Shown here: positions 16,679-25,410 of the stretch, in pieces | Position numbering within the stretch: the stretch's first letter is position 1 | Layout: each line of letters opens with the position of its first letter | DNA from: an uncultured Bacilli bacterium | GTDB lineage: Bacteria > Bacillota_I > Bacilli_A > RF39 > UBA660 | DNA length: 54,734 bases | Direction: 5' to 3' | Assembly: GCA_947630865.1 (NCBI GenBank) | Contig: CANRJE010000001.1 | Coordinates: 1 to 54,734, forward strand | Translations under genes and position numbers: made by a program | Notes under the pieces: generated by a model | What the model was told of the DNA's origin: nothing | What the model saw: the letters and a program-made list of their open reading frames with translations, nothing else | Database searches by the model: none

Positions 16679-16707
16679 ATTGTATCATAAAAATAAAAAA
16701 TAGTTAA
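16679..16707 (-). promoter_or_regulatory. Promoter of lspA-rluD that sets the lspA start
   Basis: -35 TTAACT (16702-16707), 17-base spacer, -10 TACAAT (16679-16684). Transcription would start only about 5-10 bases before the ATG at 16664, giving a nearly leaderless mRNA. Confidence 0.6.
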
Positions 16708-16797
16708 GAAAAGTGTAACTTCTTAAATTAAGATTTTTAAATTATTAATTTTCTTATTTTAAAATACAACAATTTTTGTAAATTTCTTGGTTAACTC

Positions 16798-16826
16798 TTG
16801 ATAAAATTTTGTTTTCTTAATATAAT
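16798..16826 (+). promoter_or_regulatory. Sigma-A promoter of the ferredoxin gene
   Basis: -35 TTGATA (16798-16803), 17-base spacer, -10 TATAAT (16821-16826), followed by GTGGAGG and the ATG at 16842. Confidence 0.85.
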
Positions 16827-16841
16827 TATAGTGGAGGTTAT

Positions 16842-17042
16842 ATGAAAGTAAAAGTAGTAGAAGATGAATGCGTTGGATGTGGTTACTGTGAAGCTAATTG
16901 TCCAGAAGTATTTGAAGTAGATTCTTGTAGTCATGTTAAAGTAGATACAGTTTTAGATGAATATAAAGATAAAGTCATCGAAGCTATGGAAGGTTGTCCA
17001 ACAGGAGCTATCAAAGAAGTAGAAAGTCAAGAAAACAAATAA
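16842..17042 (+). CDS. [4Fe-4S] ferredoxin
   Basis: A small soluble electron carrier of 66 residues. C10, C13 and C16 (ECVGCGYC) with the distal GCP cysteine (about residue 52) ligate one [4Fe-4S] cluster, as in Bacillus-type single-cluster ferredoxins. C20 and one further cysteine are extra. It is acidic overall. It stands alone on the plus strand with its own promoter and terminator; the redox partner is not visible here. Confidence 0.93.
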   Translation: MKVKVVEDECVGCGYCEANCPEVFEVDSCSHVKVDTVLDEYKDKVIEAMEGCPTGAIKEVESQENK

Positions 17043-17055
17043 AAACTTACAATCT

Positions 17056-17084
17056 AAAAAATTGGTTTAATCGCCAATTTTTTC
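17056..17084. terminator. Bidirectional terminator between ferredoxin and AlkD-like genes
   Basis: AAAAAATTGG and CCAATTTTTT arms flank an 8-base loop, with T-tracts on both strands. It covers the stop codon of the minus-strand gene and ends both convergent transcripts. Confidence 0.85.
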
Positions 17085-17795
17085 TTTTTCTTTTCTTTTT
17101 AAAGAACGAATAAATTTCTTTTCAGGTTCCATAATTCTTCTTGATTCAGTTATTTTACTTAAAGCTTTATTATAAATGAAATCATCTTTTAGATTGACTA
17201 AATATAATAATGTTTTCTCTTTATATTTAATATAGGCAACAGAAAATAACCAAGCAATAGACATTCTTACATAATATTCTTTAGTTTTTATCTTTGATGC
17301 TAATTCTAATGTTTTATCAATGTAATTATCATTTATATAATAATTAAGAAGAATAACAACTGCACATCTTTTAGACCAAGTATTTTTAGAATGAAGTAAT
17401 TTTTTTACATAGACAAAGCCATCTTTTTGATTTCTTTTAAAAGTCTTTAAACTTGAAACTAATAAATCAACATGAGCCCAGTTATTGACTTTTAATAAAT
17501 AACTATCTAAATAATTAGTTAATTCCGAAAAACTAAGTTTTAAATTACCATAGATAAAACCTTCTATCATAATTGGTTCATATAATAAACTTTCGTTTAC
17601 TTCTAAAAAACTTTGATAGTCTCCTTTTGCTATTTCTTTTGCAATATCTTTTAAAATAGATGTTTTAATACCTATTAAATCTTCGCATTCCGTTATTTTA
17701 GAATGAAAATCTTGATACTCTTTATTTCCTAAACTCTTTAAATATTCAATAAATTCTTGATAGTTGTCCTTTGTCCAAGTTGTATTTAAATTCAC
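17067..17795 (-). CDS. AlkD-like DNA alkylation repair HEAT-repeat protein
   Basis: A 242-residue all-helical protein of the DNA alkylation-repair (AlkD) family, whose members excise N3/N7-alkylated purines without base flipping. The WTKDNYQEFIEYLKSLG start, NNWAHVDLLVSS segment and RCAVVILLNYY/RMSIAWLFSVAYIKY helices fit the family's helical repeats. The start is GTG at 17795, which overlaps the deoB stop (GTGA), so the two are translationally coupled. Many Firmicutes members of this family are untested for glycosylase activity. Confidence 0.8.
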   Translation of the reverse strand: MNLNTTWTKDNYQEFIEYLKSLGNKEYQDFHSKITECEDLIGIKTSILKDIAKEIAKGDYQSFLEVNESLLYEPIMIEGFIYGNLKLSFSELTNYLDSYLLKVNNWAHVDLLVSSLKTFKRNQKDGFVYVKKLLHSKNTWSKRCAVVILLNYYINDNYIDKTLELASKIKTKEYYVRMSIAWLFSVAYIKYKEKTLLYLVNLKDDFIYNKALSKITESRRIMEPEKKFIRSLKRKEKEKIGD

Positions 17796-18958
17796 TTCAA
17801 TTCCTCTAAAAAACTTGTTCCCATATCAAGTGTTAAATTAAAGTTATCAAGAATTGTTGCCCCAATTGATGCATAAGTATCTAGATCTGGTAAACGTTTA
17901 GGAGTTTTTAAATTTTTATTATAAATTAGGACTGGTATCATTTCTCTTGTATGGTCAGTTCCCTTATAGGTTGGGTCATTTCCATGATCAGCTGTTATTA
18001 TTAATAAATCATCTTCATTAAGTAAAGATTTAATTTCTTCAATATTATCATCAACTTCTTTTAAAGCATTCATATAACCAATTGGATTTCTTCTATGTCC
18101 ATATTTAGAATCAAAATCATTTAGATTAGCAAAACATAAGCCTGTAAAGTCTTTTTTTATTGTTTCTTTAATTTTTAAAATACCATCTGTATTATCTTTT
18201 GTTTTAGTTGAATTAGTAATTCCTCTTCCATTAAAAATATCAGATATTTTTCCAAGAGCTAAAACTTCTAAATTATTTTCTTTTAAGATATCAAGTGCTG
18301 TTGTTTTAGGAGGGTCAAGTGCATAATCATGACGATTACTTGTTCTTTCAAAGTGACCTGGTTCTCCAATAAAGGGACGAGCAATTATTCTTCCTACTTT
18401 CCATTCTTCTTTTAGGGTTATTTCTCTTGCAATGGAACAAATTTTATAAAGTTCTTGAAGAGGAACTATCTCTTCATGAGCAGCAATTTGTAAAACTGAG
18501 TCAGCACTTGTATAAACAATAATACTTCCTGTTTCCATATGTTCCCTACCTAGTCTTTCAATAATTTCTGTACCACTTGCATTGCAATTTCCAATTACCT
18601 TTCGACCACATCTTTTTTCAAGTTCACTTATTAATTCTTTAGGAAAACCTGTTTCTGTAAAAGTTTTTAATGGTATTTCTGTCTTAACTCCCATCATCTC
18701 TAAATGACCTGTTAAAGTATCTTTTCCATTACTAACAGATTGACCTCTTGTATAATATGAATTACTAATAGTATCTCTATCATAAATTAAATTTAAAAGT
18801 CCCATTTTTTCTAAATTAGGTAAACTTCCTTTTGTACTTTCTAAGGTATGTTTTAAAGTATTGACTTTAATATCACCATATTTTTCTTCATCATAAGCAT
18901 TTCCAATTCCCACTGAATCTAAAACAATTAAAAATATTCTTTTATATTTCTTATACAT
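17792..18958 (-). CDS. deoB: Phosphopentomutase
   Basis: Interconverts (deoxy)ribose-1-phosphate and -5-phosphate in nucleoside catabolism. It belongs to the alkaline-phosphatase superfamily with metal-binding motifs VLDSVGIGNA at the N-terminus and ITADHGNDPTYKGTDHTRE near the C-terminus; the phospho-acceptor Thr lies in GKDTLTGHLEM. The ATG at 18958 has GGAGG upstream; a TTG four codons earlier is rejected. At 388 residues it is full length. No other deo genes are adjacent. Confidence 0.95.
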   Translation of the reverse strand: MYKKYKRIFLIVLDSVGIGNAYDEEKYGDIKVNTLKHTLESTKGSLPNLEKMGLLNLIYDRDTISNSYYTRGQSVSNGKDTLTGHLEMMGVKTEIPLKTFTETGFPKELISELEKRCGRKVIGNCNASGTEIIERLGREHMETGSIIVYTSADSVLQIAAHEEIVPLQELYKICSIAREITLKEEWKVGRIIARPFIGEPGHFERTSNRHDYALDPPKTTALDILKENNLEVLALGKISDIFNGRGITNSTKTKDNTDGILKIKETIKKDFTGLCFANLNDFDSKYGHRRNPIGYMNALKEVDDNIEEIKSLLNEDDLLIITADHGNDPTYKGTDHTREMIPVLIYNKNLKTPKRLPDLDTYASIGATILDNFNLTLDMGTSFLEELK

Positions 18959-18999
18959 ATTAGCCTCCAACTTTATTATATATTATTTTTATAAAGTCC

Positions 19000-19038
19000 A
19001 AAAGAAAAATGCCAAAATAAGACACCTTTTTGACATTT
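19000..19038 (-). terminator. Terminator downstream of recO
   Basis: An 11-bp stem pairs AAATGTCAAAA with TTTTGGCATTT (one G-T pair), and is followed on the minus strand by TTCTTTT. The deoB promoter candidate (TTGGAC with a TAATAA/TATAAT-like -10) lies just beyond. Confidence 0.75.
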
Positions 19039-19042
19039 AATT

Positions 19043-19780
19043 TTATTTTATAAGTGTTAATTTTTCTAAATTATCTTTCCTTGGCATATAAATTCCCGTA
19101 TAAGTATCATAATATTCTTTTATAAATAAATTTAACTCTTGACGAACTTTTTTAGATGAAATATTTAATTTATCAATATTTGCAATTTGAATATTTTGAA
19201 ATAATTTTAAAAGTTTTAAAGTATTAGGTTGAAATAAATATGTATTTTGATAACAATTTTTACAAACTACTCCTCCTAGATTAACATCAAATGTTAAAAT
19301 ATCAGAGTCTCCACAGGAAATACATTTGGAAAAACTAGGATTAACTCCTAAATATTTTAACATTTTTACTTCATAGATATTCGTAATAATTTCCGGATCG
19401 AAATCTTCGTTTATTTTTATTAAACATGGTATTAATTCTTCAAATATTTCACCTTGATTATTTTCTTTTAAAACATTTTTAGTTAATTCTATTAAATAAT
19501 TAGCATATCCCATCTTTTTAAAATTAGTCATAATATATTTTAAAGAATTAATGGGACTTCCTTCAATTAAGGTTGATAATCCTTTCTCTTTATAAGATAT
19601 TGTAAAACTCGCATAAACTAACTTCATACTAATACCCCGAAGATGACTTTTTAAAGATCTAGAACCTTTAGATATCACCGAAATAAGTCCATATTCTTTG
19701 GTTAAAATATTTAAAATTTTACTCGTTTCACTATAATTAGTTTCATTTAAAACGATTCCCTCGATTGTTATTTTCATCAT
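19043..19780 (-). CDS. recO: DNA repair protein RecO
   Basis: RecO loads RecA with RecF/RecR and anneals single strands. It has an N-terminal OB fold (EGIVLNETNYSETSKILNILT), a helical middle and a zinc-type CxxC...CxxC (CISCGD...CKNC, about 145-170). At 245 residues it is full length. The start region overlaps the small yqzL gene upstream, as in other Bacilli. Confidence 0.92.
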   Translation of the reverse strand: MMKITIEGIVLNETNYSETSKILNILTKEYGLISVISKGSRSLKSHLRGISMKLVYASFTISYKEKGLSTLIEGSPINSLKYIMTNFKKMGYANYLIELTKNVLKENNQGEIFEELIPCLIKINEDFDPEIITNIYEVKMLKYLGVNPSFSKCISCGDSDILTFDVNLGGVVCKNCYQNTYLFQPNTLKLLKLFQNIQIANIDKLNISSKKVRQELNLFIKEYYDTYTGIYMPRKDNLEKLTLIK

Positions 19781-19862
19781 TTATTCCTCTATATTCATTA
19801 TATAAAAGATAATATTTAATATCTCCAGTTTTTTTAAATAAATTCCAAAGCAAATTTTCCAT
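19743..19862 (-). CDS. YqzL-like small protein
   Basis: A 39-residue ORF that begins MENLLWNLFKKTGDIKYYLL and matches the conserved core of the YqzL family (W..F..TG.i..YLLY.E). That family sits between era and recO in Bacilli, which is exactly its place here. It has a GGTGAT ribosome site and overlaps the recO start by 38 bases. The function is unknown. It is too short for most gene finders. Confidence 0.75.
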   Translation of the reverse strand: MENLLWNLFKKTGDIKYYLLYNEYRGINDENNNRGNRFK

Positions 19863-19900
19863 TATTATCACCAATTATATAATGTTATCTTTTTAAATTT

Positions 19901-20797
19901 TTATTCATTATCTAAATCATCTTTTAAACCAAGTTCCTGTAAATACTTTTCTCTATCTCGCCAATTATCAATGGTTTTTACAAATAATCTTAAATAAACT
20001 TTTTTATTAAAATATTCCTCTAAAGATATTCTTGCTTTAGTACCAATTTTCTTTAACATTGAACCATTTTTACCAATAATAATTTTTTTAAGATTATCTC
20101 TATCAACAACAATTACAACTCCAAGATTAAGGATATTGTCTTCTTCTTCATATTCTTCTAAATAACATGTAATAGAATGTGGTACTTCATCTTCTGTTTC
20201 TCTTAATACTTTTTCTCTTACTAATTCGGTTATAATCATTGACGTTGGTTGATTAGTAATATATTCATCATCATAATATTTATTCTCGTCCGTTAAATAT
20301 TTTTTAATAGTTTTAATTAATTCGGATACGTTTATATCTTTAGCTGCTGAAATTGGAATTATCTCTTTGAAATCATATAAATTTTTTAAATTATCAATTT
20401 CCTTTAACAAAACTTCTTTATCTTTAATTTTATCGATTTTATTTAAAATTAAAATTACATTTTGCTCTTCACTTTTTAATTTTTGAAGTATAAAATTATC
20501 TCCCTTACCAAAACCTGCATCAATATCAACAAGAAATAAAACTAAATCAACAGAGTTTGTCATAGCATAAGCTTTTTTATTTAAAAGAGTTCCTAATTTA
20601 TGATTTGGTTTATGAATACCTGGAGTATCTACAAAAACTATTTGAGAATCAGAATCATTATATACTCCTTCTATAATGTTCCTCGTTGTTCCTCTTTTAT
20701 CGGAAGTAATTGCAACATGACGTTTTAAAATACTATTTAAAAGAGTTGACTTTCCAACATTAGGTCGCCCTACAATGCTTACAAATCCACTTTTCAT
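19901..20797 (-). CDS. era: GTPase Era
   Basis: A ribosome-assembly GTPase that binds the 16S rRNA 3' end. G1 is GRPNVGKST (about 9-17), G3 is DTPGIHK and G4 is NKID. The C-terminal KH domain has IIGKNGSMLKKIG (about 240-252) followed by RLFVKT. At 298 residues it is full length. It sits between rnhB and yqzL/recO. Confidence 0.96.
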   Translation of the reverse strand: MKSGFVSIVGRPNVGKSTLLNSILKRHVAITSDKRGTTRNIIEGVYNDSDSQIVFVDTPGIHKPNHKLGTLLNKKAYAMTNSVDLVLFLVDIDAGFGKGDNFILQKLKSEEQNVILILNKIDKIKDKEVLLKEIDNLKNLYDFKEIIPISAAKDINVSELIKTIKKYLTDENKYYDDEYITNQPTSMIITELVREKVLRETEDEVPHSITCYLEEYEEEDNILNLGVVIVVDRDNLKKIIIGKNGSMLKKIGTKARISLEEYFNKKVYLRLFVKTIDNWRDREKYLQELGLKDDLDNE

Positions 20798-20798
20798 A

Positions 20799-21413
20799 TT
20801 ACCCCTTTCTTTCTATATAATCTTTAACTGGTCCATAGCTTTTACGATGTTCTTTTAAAATTCCATACTTATTAATAGCTTCTATATGTTTTTTAGTAGG
20901 ATAGCCTTTATTATGTTTAAAATCATACATAGGATATTTTTTATCAAGTAAGATTAACATTCTATCTCTTGTTACTTTAGCAATTACAGAAGCCGCTGCA
21001 ATACTTAAACTTTTAGCATCTCCTTTAATAATTGAAGTTTCAGGAATATCAGTATCTAATTTCATTGCATCAATAAGTAAATGTTCAGGTTTAATATGAC
21101 AGTTTTTAATTGCTTCTTTCATAGCAAGTTTGGTTGCTTCATAAATGTTAACTTCATCAATTACTTTTTCAGATATTACTCCTATTCCATAACTAATAGC
21201 ATCATGAATTAAAATATCATAGAATCTTTCTCTTTTCTTTTCACTTAATTTTTTAGAATCAGTTAATCCTTCTAATTTGTAGTTAAGTGGTAAAATACAA
21301 CAACAAGCAACTACTGGTCCTACTAAAGGCCCTCTTCCTACTTCATCAATTCCGCCAATTAATTTAATGCCATCTTTAATTAAATCTCTTTCAAAACTAT
21401 ATAAATCTTCCAT
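20799..21413 (-). CDS. rnhB: Ribonuclease HII
   Basis: Removes ribonucleotides and RNA primers from DNA. Catalytic DE pair D23-E24 lies in GGIDEVGRGPLVGPV. LLIDAMKLD and SIAAASVIAKVTRD supply the remaining motifs. At 204 residues it is normal. It starts one base inside the yqeY stop (TAATG) and is two bases ahead of era. Confidence 0.95.
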   Translation of the reverse strand: MEDLYSFERDLIKDGIKLIGGIDEVGRGPLVGPVVACCCILPLNYKLEGLTDSKKLSEKKRERFYDILIHDAISYGIGVISEKVIDEVNIYEATKLAMKEAIKNCHIKPEHLLIDAMKLDTDIPETSIIKGDAKSLSIAAASVIAKVTRDRMLILLDKKYPMYDFKHNKGYPTKKHIEAINKYGILKEHRKSYGPVKDYIERKG

Positions 21414-21856
21414 TATAAATTACTTAATCTATCTTTGATTTTAAGACTAACTTCTTTCATATCAGCTTTACCTTTAACAAGTGGTGTTAAACTCTTCATA
21501 ATAAGTCCCATATCTTTTGCTCCAGTTGGTTTTACTTCATTAAAGACATCATCAATTATTTTATTTAATTCATCATCAGTTAATTGTTCTGGTAAAAATG
21601 TTTCTAATAACTCTATTTCTTTTTTAGTTTTTTCTATTAAATCTTCACGATTACCTTTTTCAAATTCTAAAATAGATTCTTTTCTTGTTTTAATTTCTCT
21701 TGATAAAATATCAATTACAAGTTCATCTGTTATATCTACTTTTTTATTAATATGTTCAAGGTCAACATTTCCTTTAACTCCTCTTAATGTTTGAACTTTT
21801 AGCATATCTTTTTCTTTCATAGCAGTAACTATTTCACTTTTTATTTTCTCGTACAT
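21413..21856 (-). CDS. YqeY/GatB-tail domain protein
   Basis: A 147-residue helical protein of the YqeY family, related to the tRNA-binding tail of GatB. It has the typical LKVQTLRGVKGNVD, ILSREIKTRKESI and TGAKDMGLIMKSLTPLVKGKAD segments. A role linked to aminoacyl-tRNA or stress has been proposed for the family, but the function is not established. First gene of the yqeY-rnhB-era run. Confidence 0.85.
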   Translation of the reverse strand: MYEKIKSEIVTAMKEKDMLKVQTLRGVKGNVDLEHINKKVDITDELVIDILSREIKTRKESILEFEKGNREDLIEKTKKEIELLETFLPEQLTDDELNKIIDDVFNEVKPTGAKDMGLIMKSLTPLVKGKADMKEVSLKIKDRLSNL

Positions 21857-21905
21857 AATCTCACCTTCCTATTCAATTATATATTAAATTTAAAAAAAAG
21901 TATAG

Positions 21906-21928
21906 AAAAAGAAGTAAGTTTTTACTTC
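21906..21928 (-). terminator. Rho-independent terminator
   Basis: GAAGTAA and TTACTTC stems (21911-21917, 21922-21928) flank a 4-base loop, followed on the minus strand by TTTTTC. It overlaps the stop of the gene ending at 21927. Confidence 0.75.
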
Positions 21929-22352
21929 AATATTTTAAATGCTTATCTTGAAATTTACTTAAAAATTCTTGACTAACACTTACTAAGAAAGCTGTTGTTA
22001 AGATATTTTCAACTTTACTATTAAATCCTTCTCTTTCAGAACCAGTTATATCTCTAGGAGTCATAAATAATTCTATTGTTTCCATAAATTCTGCTCTTAA
22101 TATAGGAGTACTATCTTTTGCTTCTTCTAAATATGAAGATATTTCTTTTTTTAAATTATCTAATTCTTCTATACTAAGATTAGCAATCACTTCTAAATAA
22201 AAATTAGAACTTATAATTTTACCAATATCAATAATATTTACAATGTAACCATCAAGTAATTTGATTATTTCTTCAAAGGTAATCGCTACATCTAAATATG
22301 AACTAATTCTCTCAACAATTTCCTCTATTTTGAAACAAGCAAAATCAAACAT
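21927..22352 (-). CDS. Conserved-looking protein of unknown function
   Basis: A 141-residue acidic, mostly helical protein with no signal peptide, membrane helix or motif I recognise. Several short amphipathic helices are predicted (FKIEEIVERISSYL, EELDNLKKEISSYLEE). The ATG at 22352 follows GGAGATGAT and is preferred to an ATG seven codons upstream. It is flanked by a terminator downstream and a lipoprotein gene upstream on the same strand. Confidence 0.7.
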   Translation of the reverse strand: MFDFACFKIEEIVERISSYLDVAITFEEIIKLLDGYIVNIIDIGKIISSNFYLEVIANLSIEELDNLKKEISSYLEEAKDSTPILRAEFMETIELFMTPRDITGSEREGFNSKVENILTTAFLVSVSQEFLSKFQDKHLKY

Positions 22353-22417
22353 AATATCATCTCCAAAAAACATGTTCTATGATATCATGATGAAAAAGAA
22401 ATATCAATTAGATTTTT

Positions 22418-23113
22418 TTAATATTTCTCTTCCTCAAATCTTATTAATGAATCTTTATCAACAACAAGACCATAATTTTTTATAGATGACCTTTGCTTAA
22501 TTTCAGTATCACTTGGATCTACATAATCATGAAATAATTTTTCTACTTCTAAATAATTACTAGAATTAAAAGTATAAAGTGAAGATACAATTTTTTTATC
22601 TAATTCTTTTGAAACATCTAAGAAAACTTGTTGAATTTCTTCTTTCTTATCACTGATATCCTCTTCATTTATAGCAACTTTTATAAAAAAATCTTCAAAT
22701 GAATATTTTTCCTTATACTCACTATAAGTTATTATTTTAGAATTTCTCTCTCTATCATAATCATTAAAATCTACAATAGTAGCACAAGAAATTGCCTCAA
22801 TTCCTTTATTTTTTAACCCTTCTTCAAGTTTTTTTTGAACGTCATAATATATTACATGATCAATATAATTATCTAATAATTCTCCGTCAGGAAGCATTGC
22901 TTCAAATAAAATTTCAGGATTTCTTTTTGGATATACATAATATCTGCCATTTACAGATAGTAAATCTCTACCTCCAAATTTAGTAGCTTGAAACTCCTCA
23001 TGATATTTTTCTTCTAACTTTTTAATTAAAGTTTTACTATTTGTAGTATCACAGCCAAGAGATAAAAAAGATAGAAATGTTATAACTACAAAACTTACAA
23101 TTATTTTTTTCAT
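22418..23113 (-). CDS. Putative lipoprotein of unknown function
   Basis: A 231-residue protein with a lipoprotein signal: MKKIIVSFVVITFLSFLS then lipobox LSLGC, cysteine at about residue 21. The rest is charged, with no recognised domain. It should be lipid-anchored outside the membrane after Lgt/LspA processing. The ATG at 23113 has AGAGGAG eight bases upstream; the TTG two codons earlier is too close to that site. Confidence 0.75.
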   Translation of the reverse strand: MKKIIVSFVVITFLSFLSLGCDTTNSKTLIKKLEEKYHEEFQATKFGGRDLLSVNGRYYVYPKRNPEILFEAMLPDGELLDNYIDHVIYYDVQKKLEEGLKNKGIEAISCATIVDFNDYDRERNSKIITYSEYKEKYSFEDFFIKVAINEEDISDKKEEIQQVFLDVSKELDKKIVSSLYTFNSSNYLEVEKLFHDYVDPSDTEIKQRSSIKNYGLVVDKDSLIRFEEEKY

Positions 23114-23169
23114 TTTCAATTCTCCTCTATAAAAAGAATATCATGAAGAAAAAATAGAGTCAATAAATT

Positions 23170-25329
23170 CTACATTGTTCTTGGATTAAAATCAACATCT
23201 ATTTTGATTTTATTATTTGTTTTATAATGCTCAAGTAAATTTTCTAAAACTTGATACAAATTATCTTCTTGTTTATATTTGATAATGATATTAAAACGAT
23301 AAACTTCATTTACTCTAAAGGGATTAGCAAGACTTGGTCCTAAAAGAGGAAACGTCAATTTACTACTTAAAAATTCTTTAACTTTTCGAACTTCATTCGA
23401 TAGCATAGTATAATCTTTACTTTTAATTCTTACTAAAACTAAATAATAATAAGGAGGATATCCTAATAACTTACGATTTTTCATTTCTTCTAAATAAAAA
23501 CCTTTATAATCATTATTCTTAGCATAAGTTATAGCATAATGTTCTGGATTAAATGTTTGAATAATAACACTACCACTCTTTTCTCCTCTTCCACTTCTTC
23601 CACTTACTTGATTTAAAAGTTGGAAAGTTACTTCACTACTTCTAAAATCAGGAATATTTAAACTGTTATCTGCATTGATAACTCCAACTAATGTAACATT
23701 AGCAAAATCTAAACCTTTAGCAATCATTTGAGTTCCAATTAAAATATCATATTCATGTTCTTTAAATGAATTAATAATTTTTTCATGACTTCCCTTTTTA
23801 GTTGTTGTATCAAAATCCATTCGAATTGTTTTATAATTAGGAAAAAGTTCATTTAACTCCTCTTCAACTTGTTCTGTTCCGGAACCAGAAATTGTTAGAT
23901 TAGAAGAATTACAACTAGGACATTTATCTTTTTTAACTTCAGCATATCCACAGTAATGGCATCTTAACATTCCACTTGACTTATGATAAGTTAAAGTAAT
24001 TTCACAATTAGGACATAAAAAAGTCTTACCACAATCATCGCAAACAATATTGGAAGCATATCCTCTTTTATTTAAAAATAAAATTACCTGTTCATCTCTT
24101 TTTAAAACTTCTTGCATCTTATTATATAAAGTTTCTGAAAAGAATTTACTTATCTTTTTATTTTTAAACATATCAACAATCAAAACTTTAGGTAAAGGAC
24201 GATTATTAACTCGTTCTTGTAATTCTAATAATTTATAAACTCCTTTTAAAGCTCTTGCATAACTTTCTAAAGTAGGTGTTGCACTTCCAAGAATAACTGG
24301 AGCATTATGATAATTACCTCTCCATTTAGCAATATCAATAGCATCATATCTTGGATTATTATCTTGTTTATAGGAACTTGAATGCTCTTCATCTACAATA
24401 ATAATTCCAATATTTTCAAGTGGTGTAAAAATGGCACTTCTTGCTCCAATTACTATTTTAATGTTTTCTTTTTTTATTTTTCGATATTCATCATATTTTT
24501 CTGAATCGGATAAACCTGAATGAAAAATAGCAATAATACCTCCAAAACGCTCTTTGAATCTTCTTACTGTTTGAGGTGTTAAACTAATTTCTGGAATTAA
24601 AACAATGGCAGTTTTATCTTCATTAATTACTTTTTCTATTAATTCCATATAAACTTCTGTTTTACCACTTCCTGTTACACCATGAAGTAAATAAGTATTA
24701 AAGTTATTTAATTCAACTTTTTTAAAAACACTTTCTTGTAACTTAGTTAAAGGATATTTCTCTTTTTTTAAATAATCTAAGTCTAACCTGTAAACTTCAA
24801 CTTTTTCTTTCGTTAAAATTCCTTTTTTAATTAAAGTATCAACACTTGCATTAATCTTTTTTAAATAAGTATAGGTAACATTTTTCTTAGTTCTTAAAAT
24901 ATTTATAATTATTTGTTGTTTATCACTTATTTTATATTTTGCAAGTTCTAATTCATTTAAATAAACATATGTTTCATATTTAATATTTACTTTTTTATTT
25001 CTTTTAGCTTTATATCCATTTGGAAGCATAACTTGATAACAAGATATTAAAGTTGCTAAAGTTTTAGAACTCATATATTTACCAAGTTCTAATAATTCTT
25101 TTGTTAAAATAATATCTTCATCAATTACTTCAAGTATCTCTTTTAACTCATAATCTTCGTCTTCATATTCTATTATATCTAAAACAAACCCTTCAATTTT
25201 AAGATTAGCAAAAGGAACTAATACTCTAACACCAATTTGAACTTTATCCTCTAAATTCTTAGGTATTAAATAACTAAAAGTCTTATCAATATTTCTATTT
25301 GAAAGTTCAACTAAAACACGTGCTATCAT
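23170..25329 (-). CDS. priA: Primosomal protein N' (replication restart helicase)
   Basis: PriA reloads the replicative helicase at stalled forks. An N-terminal DNA-binding domain precedes Walker A GVTGSGKTEVY (about 225-235), the DEEH box, and the zinc-binding insertion with four CxxC pairs (CDDCGKTFLCPNC, CHYCG, CPSC). Helicase motifs V-VI are GTQMIAKGLDF and QVSGRSGRG. At 719 residues it is near normal. The ATG at 25329 has AGAGGTG upstream; an in-frame start 12 codons earlier is rejected. Confidence 0.95.
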   Translation of the reverse strand: MIARVLVELSNRNIDKTFSYLIPKNLEDKVQIGVRVLVPFANLKIEGFVLDIIEYEDEDYELKEILEVIDEDIILTKELLELGKYMSSKTLATLISCYQVMLPNGYKAKRNKKVNIKYETYVYLNELELAKYKISDKQQIIINILRTKKNVTYTYLKKINASVDTLIKKGILTKEKVEVYRLDLDYLKKEKYPLTKLQESVFKKVELNNFNTYLLHGVTGSGKTEVYMELIEKVINEDKTAIVLIPEISLTPQTVRRFKERFGGIIAIFHSGLSDSEKYDEYRKIKKENIKIVIGARSAIFTPLENIGIIIVDEEHSSSYKQDNNPRYDAIDIAKWRGNYHNAPVILGSATPTLESYARALKGVYKLLELQERVNNRPLPKVLIVDMFKNKKISKFFSETLYNKMQEVLKRDEQVILFLNKRGYASNIVCDDCGKTFLCPNCEITLTYHKSSGMLRCHYCGYAEVKKDKCPSCNSSNLTISGSGTEQVEEELNELFPNYKTIRMDFDTTTKKGSHEKIINSFKEHEYDILIGTQMIAKGLDFANVTLVGVINADNSLNIPDFRSSEVTFQLLNQVSGRSGRGEKSGSVIIQTFNPEHYAITYAKNNDYKGFYLEEMKNRKLLGYPPYYYLVLVRIKSKDYTMLSNEVRKVKEFLSSKLTFPLLGPSLANPFRVNEVYRFNIIIKYKQEDNLYQVLENLLEHYKTNNKIKIDVDFNPRTM

Positions 25330-25410
25330 GTTGTCACCTCTTAAATTGATTTTATCAAATATCAAAAAAAGTTACAATCCAATTTAAAAAGATATAAACT
25401 TTTTTATTCA

